NCBI RefSeq assembly: GCF_014637725.1
Contig: NZ_BMFC01000015.1
Coordinates: 1-64,000, forward strand
DNA: 64,000 bases
From: Marivita lacus
GTDB lineage: Bacteria > Pseudomonadota > Alphaproteobacteria > Rhodobacterales > Rhodobacteraceae
Direction: 5' to 3'
This document shows, piece after piece, positions 52,238 through 61,180 of this stretch. A model generated the notes under the pieces. That model had not been told where the DNA came from. It saw only the letters and a list, made by a program, of their open reading frames with translations, and searched no databases. Numbering within the stretch: position 1 is the stretch's first letter; every line of letters starts with the position of its first letter. The translations under genes and the position numbers were made by a program.

Positions 52238-54306
52238 GTGCTGTGCAACCTGTGTCCCTGATGCGGGGTTTCTCGCGCCGTTTGTTTCTCAGCACCACGG
52301 TGGCGATGATCCTTGCTGCGGCGCTCAGCCTGATCGTGACGGTGTCGGAATTCAACGCTGGCCTGCGTCCGTTCCTGGAAGACAAGGCGCGCGCCGTTGC
52401 GGTCGCCGTGCAGCGCGACATCGAATATGCGATGCGAATTGGTATCCCTTTTGATGATATTCGCGGGCTCGACACCTATATCGACGACCTCATCGCAGCT
52501 CATCCAGAGGTCAAGGCAATGCGCGTGGTTGCTGCCATGGGCAGCGACGAACGGTCCTTGGGACAGGCAAGTTCCCCCCGTCAGGACATGGACATCGATG
52601 GTCAATGGGCGACAAACATCATCGAGGAAATCGGTGATGTCACGGCCATCTTGCTGGGTCGTTCCGATGGTTTGGAGACTGTTTCGGTAGATGTGATGCG
52701 CGACGGCGTGGTGCTTGCCCGTGTCGAGGCCACGATCGACGAGTCCTATCTCAACGGCAAGATGACATCGGTCTTCTTTGACACTCTGGTGATCCTGATC
52801 GCGGTGTCGCTGGTGGCGCTGGAAGTGGTGGTTGTGGTGTCCGCTTCGCAGCTGACAGAGCCTTTTCGACAGGCAGAATCCGCGATCAACCGCCGGGCTT
52901 CGGGCGATTTGCGGCAATATCAGGTGGGGCGCGGCTCCAGGCGGATTGCGGAGTTCATCCAGGCACTCAATGCGCAGAATGCGCGCCTGCGGGATGCGCT
53001 GACGGCGGCTCTGCGCACTCTAGAGGAGGGGGCGCGGCGCGTGACGCTGTCGGCGTTTGGCGAACGACGGGGGCTCTACATCACGGATACGCGCAGCGGG
53101 GCCTCCATCATGGACGCGCGCATTCCGCTTTTCGTGTTCTCCTTTGCCGAGGAATTGCAGAAATCCTTCCTGCCGCTCTTTGTGGCCGAGTTCCACACCG
53201 AGAGCGATCTCTTCGCGCGGGACATCATGATGGGGTTGCCGATCTCGGCCTTCATGTTCGTGATCGCCGTCTTCACGCCCTTTGCCGGCCGTCTGGTGGA
53301 CAGGTTCGGCAACAAGACGCTCTTCATGGCAGGTCTCGTGCCGGCCATTGCGGGTTATCTGATCTGCTTTTTTGCCGCGAGCGCCAATGACATCCTGATC
53401 GGCCGCTCGATGACGGCGGTTGGCTATGCCGTCATCACGATCAGCTGTCAGAGCTATATCGCGGCCGTTGTGGTGGCCGAGAACCGGGCCCGCGGGATGG
53501 CGATCTTTGTCGGTGTTTTGATGACGGCCACTATGTGCGGCACGGCGATCGGGGCGATCCTGGCGGATTGGCTGGGCTACAAGCCGGTCTTCCTCATCGC
53601 CACGGGGTTCTCCCTGCTGGCGGGTGTTCTGGGCTGGTCCATGCTGAGCACGGACCTGCCTGCACCCGAGGTCAAGAAAGTGCCCCAAGGCACCAGCCGC
53701 AGCCCGGTTGCGATCCTGATGCGAAACACGCAATTCGTGTTGATCGTGCTGTTCTGTGCGATCCCGGCCAAGGTGATCCTGACGGGCATTCTCTATCTGT
53801 TCGTGCCGATCTATCTGGCCAGCCTGGATGCGACCCAATCCGAGATCGGGCGGATCATGATGCTCTATTCGCTGATCATCATTCCGATCAGCCCTCTGGC
53901 GTCCGGTTTTGCCGACCGGCTTGGCAAGAACCTGTGGATGGTGATCGGGGCGACGGTGCTGTCGGGCATTGTCCTGCTGGGTCTTTATCAGAATGCCAGT
54001 GTGGCGGCTGTTCTTGCAGTTGTGGCCGCTTTGGGGGTTGTGCATGCTTTCCTCAAGGCGCCCTTGATCGTTGCCGCGATGGAAGCGGCCGAGCAGAGCC
54101 CGGACATCACCCGGACGGGGGCGCTCAGCCTGTTGCGCACCAGTGAGCGGATCGGGTCCGTGATCGGTCCCGTCGTCGTGGCGACGCTGCTTGTCCAGCT
54201 CGACTATGGTCAGGTGGCAGCCATCATCGGCGTGACCGTGACGGTCATGGGACTGGTGATGGCGGGGATTTCCCTCAAGCGTGGAAAGGGTCTGGCCCAT
54301 GCTTGA
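52234..54306 (+). CDS. Sensor-HAMP-like domain fused to an MFS transporter
   Basis: A 690-aa protein with two parts. Residues 1 to about 280 are a transmembrane helix (about 17-38), a periplasmic domain, a second helix (about 182-205), a HAMP-like stretch (ASQLTEPFRQAESAINRRASGDL) and a coiled coil. Residues about 300-690 are a major facilitator transporter with RLVDRFGNKTLFMAGL, the GRxxDRxG-type loop motif, and about twelve helices. Sensors are normally fused to kinases or cyclases; fusion to a transporter is unusual. It is coupled by overlaps to the sensor-like gene before and the binding-protein gene after. The transported or sensed compound is unknown. Confidence 0.72.
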   Translation: MSAVQPVSLMRGFSRRLFLSTTVAMILAAALSLIVTVSEFNAGLRPFLEDKARAVAVAVQRDIEYAMRIGIPFDDIRGLDTYIDDLIAAHPEVKAMRVVAAMGSDERSLGQASSPRQDMDIDGQWATNIIEEIGDVTAILLGRSDGLETVSVDVMRDGVVLARVEATIDESYLNGKMTSVFFDTLVILIAVSLVALEVVVVVSASQLTEPFRQAESAINRRASGDLRQYQVGRGSRRIAEFIQALNAQNARLRDALTAALRTLEEGARRVTLSAFGERRGLYITDTRSGASIMDARIPLFVFSFAEELQKSFLPLFVAEFHTESDLFARDIMMGLPISAFMFVIAVFTPFAGRLVDRFGNKTLFMAGLVPAIAGYLICFFAASANDILIGRSMTAVGYAVITISCQSYIAAVVVAENRARGMAIFVGVLMTATMCGTAIGAILADWLGYKPVFLIATGFSLLAGVLGWSMLSTDLPAPEVKKVPQGTSRSPVAILMRNTQFVLIVLFCAIPAKVILTGILYLFVPIYLASLDATQSEIGRIMMLYSLIIIPISPLASGFADRLGKNLWMVIGATVLSGIVLLGLYQNASVAAVLAVVAALGVVHAFLKAPLIVAAMEAAEQSPDITRTGALSLLRTSERIGSVIGPVVVATLLVQLDYGQVAAIIGVTVTVMGLVMAGISLKRGKGLAHA

Positions 54307-55324
54307 GCGTCTCCTTGCCGGCCTGGTCCTGATTGCGGGCTGCAGCCTTCTCGGCCCGATGCCGGCCCTGGCGCAGGCCCAGGAGGGGGCTGACCTGCCT
54401 GAACGCCATGTGCACATGGTTGTCTGGCGGGGTTGCGAAGAAGCCTGCAAGGGCTTCATCCGCTATTTTGAGGATCGCGATCTTCCGGTGCGCATCGAGG
54501 TGACCGACGTTGCGGGCGACAAGAACCTCTTGCCCGAGGTGCAGACGCGTCTGATTGCCGAGCGGCCCGATCTGGTCGTGACCTGGGGCACCACCGTGTC
54601 CAGCTCCCTTCTGGGGACACGGGCAGAGCACGGCACGGGCTCTGCCTTGGGGGACATTCCCGCGCTCTTCATGATCGTGGCCGATCCGGTGGCGTCCGAT
54701 CTGGTGGAGAGCTACGAGGTCAGCGGCAGGGATCACGTATCGGGGGTGCGCAACCGGGTGCCCGAAGAGGTCCAGCTGCGCTTGATGTTCGAATATTTCC
54801 GACCTGATCGGCTGGGCGTCCTGAACCATCCCGGTGAGCTCAATTCGACGCTCAATACCGAAAGTCTGCGCGATATTGCGCAGGAATTCGGCTTCTCCCT
54901 GGTCGAGCATCTTTACACGCCCGACGCCCGTGGAGACGTGCCTGTCGCGCAGATCCCCGAGGCCATGGCCGCGCTGAAGGCGAAAGGGGCGGAGGCGATC
55001 TATGTCGGTTCCAGCTCCTATAATCTCGAGCACCAGAAAGAGTTTGTCGCAGCAGCTGCGGCGCTCGATCTGCCGGTGTTCTCGGCCTACACGCAGATGG
55101 TGGAAGAGGGCGGGGCGCTGATGGCCATTGGCACCAGCTATGCCAATGTGGGGCGCCTGGCGGCGCTGCAGGCGGCAGCCATCGTGCTGGACGGTGAAGC
55201 TGCCGGGTCGCTGCCGATCAAGGCATTGAACCGGTACTCGATCATTCTGAACATGACCTCTGCGCGGCAGCTCGGGCTCTATCCGCCCCTGTCGCTCATC
55301 GGCGTGGCGGAGGTTGTGCAATGA
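54299..55324 (+). CDS. ABC_sub_bind-type periplasmic substrate-binding protein
   Basis: A 341-aa exported protein of the type-1 periplasmic-binding fold, PF04392-like: LPEVQTRLIAERPDLVVTWGTTVSSS, ALFMIVADPVASDLVES and AIYVGSSSYNLEHQKEF. The N-terminus is a signal sequence with lipobox-like LIAGC at residues 11-15 and also a PALAQA cleavage site, so it may be a lipoprotein or soluble. The start overlaps the end of the sensor-MFS gene by 8 bp. No ABC permease or ATPase is nearby, so it probably presents a ligand to the sensor proteins rather than feeding an ABC importer. Confidence 0.75.
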   Translation: MLERLLAGLVLIAGCSLLGPMPALAQAQEGADLPERHVHMVVWRGCEEACKGFIRYFEDRDLPVRIEVTDVAGDKNLLPEVQTRLIAERPDLVVTWGTTVSSSLLGTRAEHGTGSALGDIPALFMIVADPVASDLVESYEVSGRDHVSGVRNRVPEEVQLRLMFEYFRPDRLGVLNHPGELNSTLNTESLRDIAQEFGFSLVEHLYTPDARGDVPVAQIPEAMAALKAKGAEAIYVGSSSYNLEHQKEFVAAAAALDLPVFSAYTQMVEEGGALMAIGTSYANVGRLAALQAAAIVLDGEAAGSLPIKALNRYSIILNMTSARQLGLYPPLSLIGVAEVVQ

Positions 55325-55370
55325 TCTTCCCTGCCTGCCTCGGACGGCCTTTTCTGACGGGGGATATGTC

Positions 55371-56768
55371 ATGGAGCATTTGAAGGCTCCGATCCCCGGG
55401 GACCTTCCGTTTGGCATTTATGTCAAGGGAGAAAAGTCCATCTACCGGGCCCTGCGCAATGCGTTCAACGCGGCGCAGGCGGCGTGGCGAAGCCTGTCGG
55501 AAACCCAGGAGTCGCTGGAGAACCGGGAATTGGCAGCGGCCAATACGGCGGCCTGGACAGCGCTCGCGGAGCAATGTGAAACCTGTCTCAGGGAGACCTC
55601 GAAGGATCTGGAGATCCTGACCTGGTTTACGGCAGCGCAGCTGCATCGGGACCGTCCATTGCAGAATTGCGCCGCCGTCCTGACCGTGCTTGCCGATCTT
55701 GTCGAAGAGCATCTCGAGGATCTGCAGCCCGTCCCGCCCTCCGACAAGCTCAAGGGGGATAGCGATGCGGCGCGGGCGTCAGAGATCGCCGAGCTGCGTC
55801 TTCGACCTTTCGTGCAGCTGGTCGGCGAGGTCGAAGGCAGTGGGTTGCTTGCGGCTCCGATGACGGCGCATCGGCTGATCGGCGAAGTGACCTATGGCAA
55901 GTATATTCTGGCCGAGAAGAACGGCACGCTGGATGCGCTGCGGGCCGAGGCCGGTGCGGCACTCGAGTCGGAAACAGAGGCGTTGGTCCAGAACATCGAA
56001 GCGCTGCAGCAGATGGAGCGCCAGTTCGACAGGTTGGATGTAAGGCTCAAGAAATACGCCGCCCAAAATGGTCAGATACCGCCCATGATCGGCTATGGGC
56101 GCCGTATCGCGAGTGATATTCTCGCCATGGTGCAGCGGCTTGTCGAGGGCAGGGGCTTTCCCTGGCCTGGTGCTGCGGAGGCAACGTCCGAGACCGAGGT
56201 GCCGAGCGGTGCTGCGGACCATGGTGAGGTGGCTGAGGCCGCCCCCCTGGCTGCCCGTGGGGGGGCAGGGAGTGGATTTGACCCCTCTGCCAATCTGGCC
56301 AATCGAACGGAGGCTCTGCGGGCCATTGCCGGTCTTGCGACCTATTTCCGGACGACCGAGCCGCATTCGCCGATCTGCCTCTTGCTGGACCGTGCGGTGC
56401 GCTGGGGCAACTTGAGCGCAGGCGAGCTGTACCGCGAGATCCTCACCGGAGGCAGTGTCGGCATGGCGCAGATGGCGTTGATGACGGGTCTCGAGAGCCA
56501 GGGCTTTTCCGACACGTTCGGCAAGCGCGGTGCAGGGGCTGCAGGGGGGATCGAGCATCCAACCCTGCCTGATTATGCCTCTGCATTGCCTGTGCCAACT
56601 GCACCGGCTGTCGCTGGGGCCAGCGCCCCCGCGCCACGCGCTGATCCGACCCCGCCCACGGCGCCAGCGGCCTTGGAGCCGGTTGCGCAAAACCAGGTGG
56701 GTGTTTCGACAGAACCGGAGGTTCCGGGGTCTGAACCTGATTTGCCAGTGGAAAATTTTCAATGGTAA
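55371..56768 (+). CDS. tssA: Type VI secretion protein TssA
   Basis: A 465-aa protein with an N-terminal ImpA-type domain (PIPGDLPFGIYVKGEKSIYRALRNAFNAAQAAWRS through TWFTAAQLHRDRPLQNCAAVLTVLADLVEEHLEDLQP), a middle helical part and a Pro/Ala-rich C-terminal linker. TssA primes baseplate and sheath assembly. A GGGGGA site precedes the ATG at 55371; an upstream in-frame start would overlap the previous gene. It opens the structural part of the operon. Confidence 0.85.
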   Translation: MEHLKAPIPGDLPFGIYVKGEKSIYRALRNAFNAAQAAWRSLSETQESLENRELAAANTAAWTALAEQCETCLRETSKDLEILTWFTAAQLHRDRPLQNCAAVLTVLADLVEEHLEDLQPVPPSDKLKGDSDAARASEIAELRLRPFVQLVGEVEGSGLLAAPMTAHRLIGEVTYGKYILAEKNGTLDALRAEAGAALESETEALVQNIEALQQMERQFDRLDVRLKKYAAQNGQIPPMIGYGRRIASDILAMVQRLVEGRGFPWPGAAEATSETEVPSGAADHGEVAEAAPLAARGGAGSGFDPSANLANRTEALRAIAGLATYFRTTEPHSPICLLLDRAVRWGNLSAGELYREILTGGSVGMAQMALMTGLESQGFSDTFGKRGAGAAGGIEHPTLPDYASALPVPTAPAVAGASAPAPRADPTPPTAPAALEPVAQNQVGVSTEPEVPGSEPDLPVENFQW

Positions 56769-56817
56769 ATCAATAGCTTAAATCTAAAATTACCTCAACA
56801 AAGAAAGAAGGTACACT

Positions 56818-57339
56818 ATGTCCGGATTGTTCATGCGGATCGACGGAATCGACACATTTCCTGGTATGGCCACGGTCAAGGAGATTGCGTCAAAGAAAGG
56901 CTTCTTCCCGGTAGACGCCTATTCGGTGGGATTTTCGCGCTCGGTCTATGTTGCCGTGGGCTCGGCTGGAGATGCGGAAGTCGGAGTTCCGGCGATTTCG
57001 GATCTCATGGTTTCCCGTGGCGCTGACAATGCCTCGGCCGTGTTGTCGACCCTGTTCTTTGCTCCTGGCGACAAGGGCAAGACATTCGAAATCCTCGAGA
57101 CCAAGCAGAAGAACGACGGCAAGGGTCTGATCCCGGTCAAGATCATCACCGTGGAACAGGGCCGTCTGAGCAGCTACGACGTGACCCCGGGTCAGAACAC
57201 CATGAGCATTTCGTTCACCACCGTGTCCATCACCTATTACGTCGAGGACGAGGCGGGTGCCGTGACCAAGGGCGATACCGTCAAGTTCGATCTCAAGACC
57301 GGTGAGCTCGTTTCGGGCAATGCCGAAGCCCAGAAGTAA
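56818..57339 (+). CDS. hcp: Type VI tube protein Hcp
   Basis: A 173-aa Hcp (TssD) that stacks as hexamers to form the inner tube fired by the sheath. It begins with the typical MFMxIDGI-like LFMRIDGIDTFPG and has beta-barrel strands such as MSISFTTVSITYYVEDEAG. AGAAGG precedes the start. It lies between tssA and the sheath genes; expression is expected to be high. Confidence 0.87.
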   Translation: MSGLFMRIDGIDTFPGMATVKEIASKKGFFPVDAYSVGFSRSVYVAVGSAGDAEVGVPAISDLMVSRGADNASAVLSTLFFAPGDKGKTFEILETKQKNDGKGLIPVKIITVEQGRLSSYDVTPGQNTMSISFTTVSITYYVEDEAGAVTKGDTVKFDLKTGELVSGNAEAQK

Positions 57340-57357
57340 TCCCAGGGAGGTGATAGC

Positions 57358-57864
57358 ATGGCACTGAACGCACAACAGAAGCGTGTCAGCAAGAACCGCG
57401 TCAGCATCACGTTTGATGTGGAGGATGGCGGCTCGCTGCAGAAAAAGGAACTGCCCTTCATCATTGGCATGATCGGCGGGTATTCCGGTGACCGGGAAGA
57501 CAAGGAACCCTTGGAAGACCGCACATTCTACTCGGTCGACAAGGACAATTTCAACGACGTGATGGCGCGGGTCGGACCCAAACTGAGCTACACGGTCGAG
57601 AACAAGATCCAGGATGACGGATCGGAATTCCAGGTCGAACTCGACTTCAAGTCGATGAAGGATTTCGAACCGGACGCGATTGTCGACAAGGTCGAGCCGC
57701 TGCGCAAATTGGCGCAAACGCGTGAAAAACTGATGACACTCGTCGCCAAGGCGGATCGCTCGCGCGATCTGGAAAAAGTGCTCAAGGAAATTCTGCAGGA
57801 TGCGGACATGGTCAAGGCGCTTGGCGACGAACTGGGCGTCAGCACTCAGAAAGATGGAGAGTAA
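57358..57864 (+). CDS. tssB: Type VI contractile sheath small subunit TssB
   Basis: A 168-aa TssB (VipA). KNRVSITFDVEDGG and KELPFIIGMIGGYSG near the start and VEPLRKLAQTREKLMTLVAKADRSRDLEKVLKEIL near the end are characteristic. It forms the contractile sheath with TssC. GGGAGGT lies just upstream; tssC starts 2 bp after its stop. Confidence 0.93.
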   Translation: MALNAQQKRVSKNRVSITFDVEDGGSLQKKELPFIIGMIGGYSGDREDKEPLEDRTFYSVDKDNFNDVMARVGPKLSYTVENKIQDDGSEFQVELDFKSMKDFEPDAIVDKVEPLRKLAQTREKLMTLVAKADRSRDLEKVLKEILQDADMVKALGDELGVSTQKDGE

Positions 57865-57866
57865 AC

Positions 57867-59354
57867 GTGTCGGAAACTGAAGCAGGTGGCGGCGCAGCGC
57901 CAGCCACGCAAACCGAGGCAAAGGTCAGTCTGCTTGACCGTGCGCTGGAGGCGACGTCCCAGACACCCGTAGATCAGACCAAGGAACTCCTGTCTGTTTT
58001 GACGTCCCAGGCAATGGAAGGCTCCATTGTCTGGGATCAGAATGTCGGTGTGACGATCCGCAATGCCGTGGCCGCGATCGACAAGCTGATGTCCAAGCAG
58101 ATGTCGGCAATCATGCAGAATGACAAGTTCCAGAAGCTGGAGGGGTCCTGGCGCGGGGTTCAGAAGGTTGTCCGGAATTCCGAGCTCGGCTCGCAGCAGA
58201 AAATCAAGCTTGTCGACTACAACAAGGAAGAGCTTCTCGAACAGTTCGAGGATGCTCCGGCCGTAGACCGCAGCCCCTTGTTCGAAGCCTTGTACCAGGA
58301 CGAGTTCGGCACGGCTGGTGGTGAGCCTTACGGTCTTCTGATGGGGGATTATTTCTTCGGCTATGGCGATGAGGATGTGGCGCTTCTGACCTATATGGCG
58401 GAAACGGCTGCGGCCTGTCATGCCCCCTTCGTGGCGGCGGCTGGTGCCGATATGTTCGAGTACAAGAGTTTCGAGAGCTTTGCCGAAGGTCGCCCGGTGG
58501 CAGCCGGTTTCGACTCTCCGACCTACGCGGCCTGGAATGGGTTCCGTGACAGCGATGAATCACGCTATGTCACCCTGACATTGCCGGCCACGCTTGCGCG
58601 CCTGCCCTACGGGGCAAATGGTGGGAAAGCCAAGACCTTCGATTACCATGAATTGGCCACGGACGCGGACGGCAACCAGCGTCCCGCGGACAACAGCGAA
58701 CTGGTCTGGTCCAACGCTGCATATGACATGGCGCTCAAGATGAACGAGGCGTTCACGGCGTTCGGTTGGTGTACGGCGATCCGCGGTCTCGACAATGGCG
58801 GCAAGGTCGATCAATTGCCCAACCTGACCTTCAAGTCGGATGCGGGGGATGTGCAGCAGGCCTGCCCGACAGAGGTGAACCTCACCGATGAGCGGGAAAA
58901 GGAACTCTCGGATCTCGGTTTTCTGCCCTTGGTGCATTACAAGAACACCAGTCATGCGGTGTTCATCGGTAGCCAGACGGCGCAGCGCCCGAAGACCTAT
59001 GTGGACCTGGATGCGACATCGAATGCCGCGATTTCGGCGCGTCTGCCCTATATCATGGCCTCCAGCCGCATTGCGCATTACCTGAAGGTGATGGGTCGGG
59101 ACATGCTGGGCTCCAATCTGGAGGCCAATGACATCAAGTCCCAATTGCAGTCCTGGATCGACCAGTACACCAATGCGGGCGCGATGGGGAATTCAGAGCG
59201 CTCCAAGACACCGCTGGCCGAAAGCACGATCGATGTGATCGAGCAGCCGGGCAAGCCTGGGGCCTATTCTGCCGTGGCCTATCTCCGCCCCTGGTTGCAG
59301 CTTGAAGAGCTGACGACCTCGGTCCGTATGGTCACGAAAATTCCGGGCGGGTGA
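57867..59354 (+). CDS. tssC: Type VI contractile sheath large subunit TssC
   Basis: A 495-aa TssC (VipB) with GTG start after GGAGAG. Family stretches include KFQKLEGSWRGVQKVV, LYQDEFGTAGGEPYGLLMGDYFF and ARLPYIMASSRIAHYLKVMGRDMLGS. It copolymerises with TssB into the sheath that contracts to eject the tube. A second, diverged TssC-like gene follows directly. Confidence 0.93.
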   Translation: MSETEAGGGAAPATQTEAKVSLLDRALEATSQTPVDQTKELLSVLTSQAMEGSIVWDQNVGVTIRNAVAAIDKLMSKQMSAIMQNDKFQKLEGSWRGVQKVVRNSELGSQQKIKLVDYNKEELLEQFEDAPAVDRSPLFEALYQDEFGTAGGEPYGLLMGDYFFGYGDEDVALLTYMAETAAACHAPFVAAAGADMFEYKSFESFAEGRPVAAGFDSPTYAAWNGFRDSDESRYVTLTLPATLARLPYGANGGKAKTFDYHELATDADGNQRPADNSELVWSNAAYDMALKMNEAFTAFGWCTAIRGLDNGGKVDQLPNLTFKSDAGDVQQACPTEVNLTDEREKELSDLGFLPLVHYKNTSHAVFIGSQTAQRPKTYVDLDATSNAAISARLPYIMASSRIAHYLKVMGRDMLGSNLEANDIKSQLQSWIDQYTNAGAMGNSERSKTPLAESTIDVIEQPGKPGAYSAVAYLRPWLQLEELTTSVRMVTKIPGG

Positions 59355-59364
59355 TGGATCCTCT

Positions 59365-60771
59365 GTGACCCATGCTTCGGATCTCATACCATTTCCATCT
59401 CCGCTGCCCTCAGAGGCAGTGGGGATGGAATCCGTTCCAGATGCCCGACTGGACCGCCTGCAGGCACGCTTTGCCGATGTGGAGGCGGTGACATCTTTTC
59501 TGCGTCGGGCGGTTCTGGACCTGGAGGATCTTCTTTCCACGCAATTGACCGCGGTGCTGGAGGCCCCTGCGTTCCAGCAGATGGAAGCCCGTTGGGCCGG
59601 ATTGGCCAGTGTTGTCTGGGCCAAGCGCGGGGCGTCATCGGTGAAGATAAAGATTCTCGATTTGAGCTGGGAAGAGCTCTCGCGAGATCTGCATTACACC
59701 AGCGAGATGCGCCGATCGGTGCTTTACAACCTGATGGGCCAACGCGAGCTCGACACTCTGGGGGGGGAACCTTTCGGGCTGGCGATGCTTGATCATGGCT
59801 TGTCGATGAGTCTCGAGACGGAGTTTGACGACCTCTACACGGCCCAGCTGGTCTGCGAACTGGCAGAAGCTGTCATGTGTCCCATCATCATGGGCCTGGC
59901 GGAGGACTTCTTCGGTGAGACCGACGCTGCATGGCTGACGGATGCGCGTCGGATCACCAATATCCTGAACGGGGAAGATTATCGCAGCTGGCAGACCCTT
60001 CGCAGGCTGCCCAATGCGCGGTTCCTGGCACTGGTCATGCTCCGGACACAGTTGCGGGGACGCTACGAGGATCTCGATATCGGGTTTCGCTTTCATCAAT
60101 GGCCCTCCGAGAGTGACGGGCTCTGGGGGTCTGCGGGGTATGATTTCCTGCGCACGGCCATTGCGGAATTTCTGCGCTGTGCCTGGTTCGGGTTTCTCAA
60201 GCTTGTCGGCGCGACCCCGGGAGAGGGGGCTGTTCTGGCTTCCACCGAGCATCCGATCCCGAAAGGGTGTATCCGTGGGGGGCGTGCGCAGTTGCGCATG
60301 ACCCGCAATCTCGCGCATCTGTATTCAGAGCAGGGCTTCATCCCGCTTGCCGAAAGCCCCAAGACGAACCTGCTTTATTTTGTCGGCAACCGCTCGGTCA
60401 CCGAGACAGGGGGGGCGGCGGCGGCCGAGATCGTGACCCAGCTGCAATCGGTGATGATTGCCTGCCGGATCGTGCATTATCTGAAGGTGCAGATCCGCGC
60501 GCTGATCGGCCAGGTCAAGACCTCTGCGGAATGCGAGCAGATCCTCAATGACTGGTTTGATCCCTATGTCTCGGGCTCCAGCAGTTCGAATGAATTGCAG
60601 GCCCGCTTCCCGCTGCAGGGCGCGCGTGTGCGGGTCACGGAATCCGTCAGTGACCGGGCCCGGTTTCAGTGCGAGGTCATCGTGCGCCCGCAATACCAGA
60701 TCGACAATGTGCTGGGGGATATCACGCTGCGCACGGATTTCGGTGCGGGCAAGCCTGGAAAGGCGGCGTAG
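59365..60771 (+). CDS. Second TssC-like sheath protein
   Basis: A 468-aa protein with GTG start, homologous to TssC over its length: FQQMEARWAGLASVVW, LYNLMGQRELDTLGGEPFGLAMLDH, SEQGFIPLAESPKTNLLYFVGNRS and MIACRIVHYLKVQIRALIG. It is clearly diverged from the preceding tssC. Paired TssC-like genes occur in some type VI clusters. The second copy may cap, terminate or modify the sheath, or contact the baseplate. The tssE gene starts immediately after its stop. Confidence 0.85.
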   Translation: MTHASDLIPFPSPLPSEAVGMESVPDARLDRLQARFADVEAVTSFLRRAVLDLEDLLSTQLTAVLEAPAFQQMEARWAGLASVVWAKRGASSVKIKILDLSWEELSRDLHYTSEMRRSVLYNLMGQRELDTLGGEPFGLAMLDHGLSMSLETEFDDLYTAQLVCELAEAVMCPIIMGLAEDFFGETDAAWLTDARRITNILNGEDYRSWQTLRRLPNARFLALVMLRTQLRGRYEDLDIGFRFHQWPSESDGLWGSAGYDFLRTAIAEFLRCAWFGFLKLVGATPGEGAVLASTEHPIPKGCIRGGRAQLRMTRNLAHLYSEQGFIPLAESPKTNLLYFVGNRSVTETGGAAAAEIVTQLQSVMIACRIVHYLKVQIRALIGQVKTSAECEQILNDWFDPYVSGSSSSNELQARFPLQGARVRVTESVSDRARFQCEVIVRPQYQIDNVLGDITLRTDFGAGKPGKAA

Positions 60772-61176
60772 ATGAGTTTTGCCTCTGCCTTTCTCAACAG
60801 GCCGGATGACCAGAGCATCGAGGATCGCGTTGGGTTTCATATCGAAACCCTGCTGCAATCCATTGCACCCGAACAGGTTGTCGGGCCGGAATTGCCCAAT
60901 GTGCGCCTGTCGAACCTGTGTTTCGGCGTGCCCATGGACTGGGCCCTGGGCGAGGGACAGCGCAACACGCAGGTGCGCAGCATGCTGCGGGACCGGCTTG
61001 AGAAATTCGAGCCACGCCTGGCGTTGATGTCCGAGATTTCCCTGCAGGAAGATACGACCGAGAACGCGGTGACCTTCTTTATTGCCGGCGCGGTGCGCAG
61101 CCAGAACGGGACGGACAAGGTCGAAATCGTCAAGACCCTGTCCCGGATGGATCAATATGCCGAGGGGGCCGGCTGA
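60772..61176 (+). CDS. tssE: Type VI baseplate protein TssE
   Basis: A 134-aa gp25-like baseplate wedge protein: SIEDRVGFHIETLLQSI..., LPNVRLSNLCFGVPMDWALGE and FEPRLALMSEISLQEDTTENAVTFFIAGAV. It begins right after the previous stop codon and precedes tssF by 4 bp, consistent with a compact operon. It initiates sheath assembly on the baseplate. Confidence 0.88.
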   Translation: MSFASAFLNRPDDQSIEDRVGFHIETLLQSIAPEQVVGPELPNVRLSNLCFGVPMDWALGEGQRNTQVRSMLRDRLEKFEPRLALMSEISLQEDTTENAVTFFIAGAVRSQNGTDKVEIVKTLSRMDQYAEGAG

Positions 61177-61180
61177 TCCG

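Noticed and set aside
53020-54459. A 479-codon minus-strand frame opposite the sensor-MFS gene
   Set aside because: It is His/Asp/Gln/Arg-rich, without hydrophobic core or domain, while the plus frame is a clear MFS protein.
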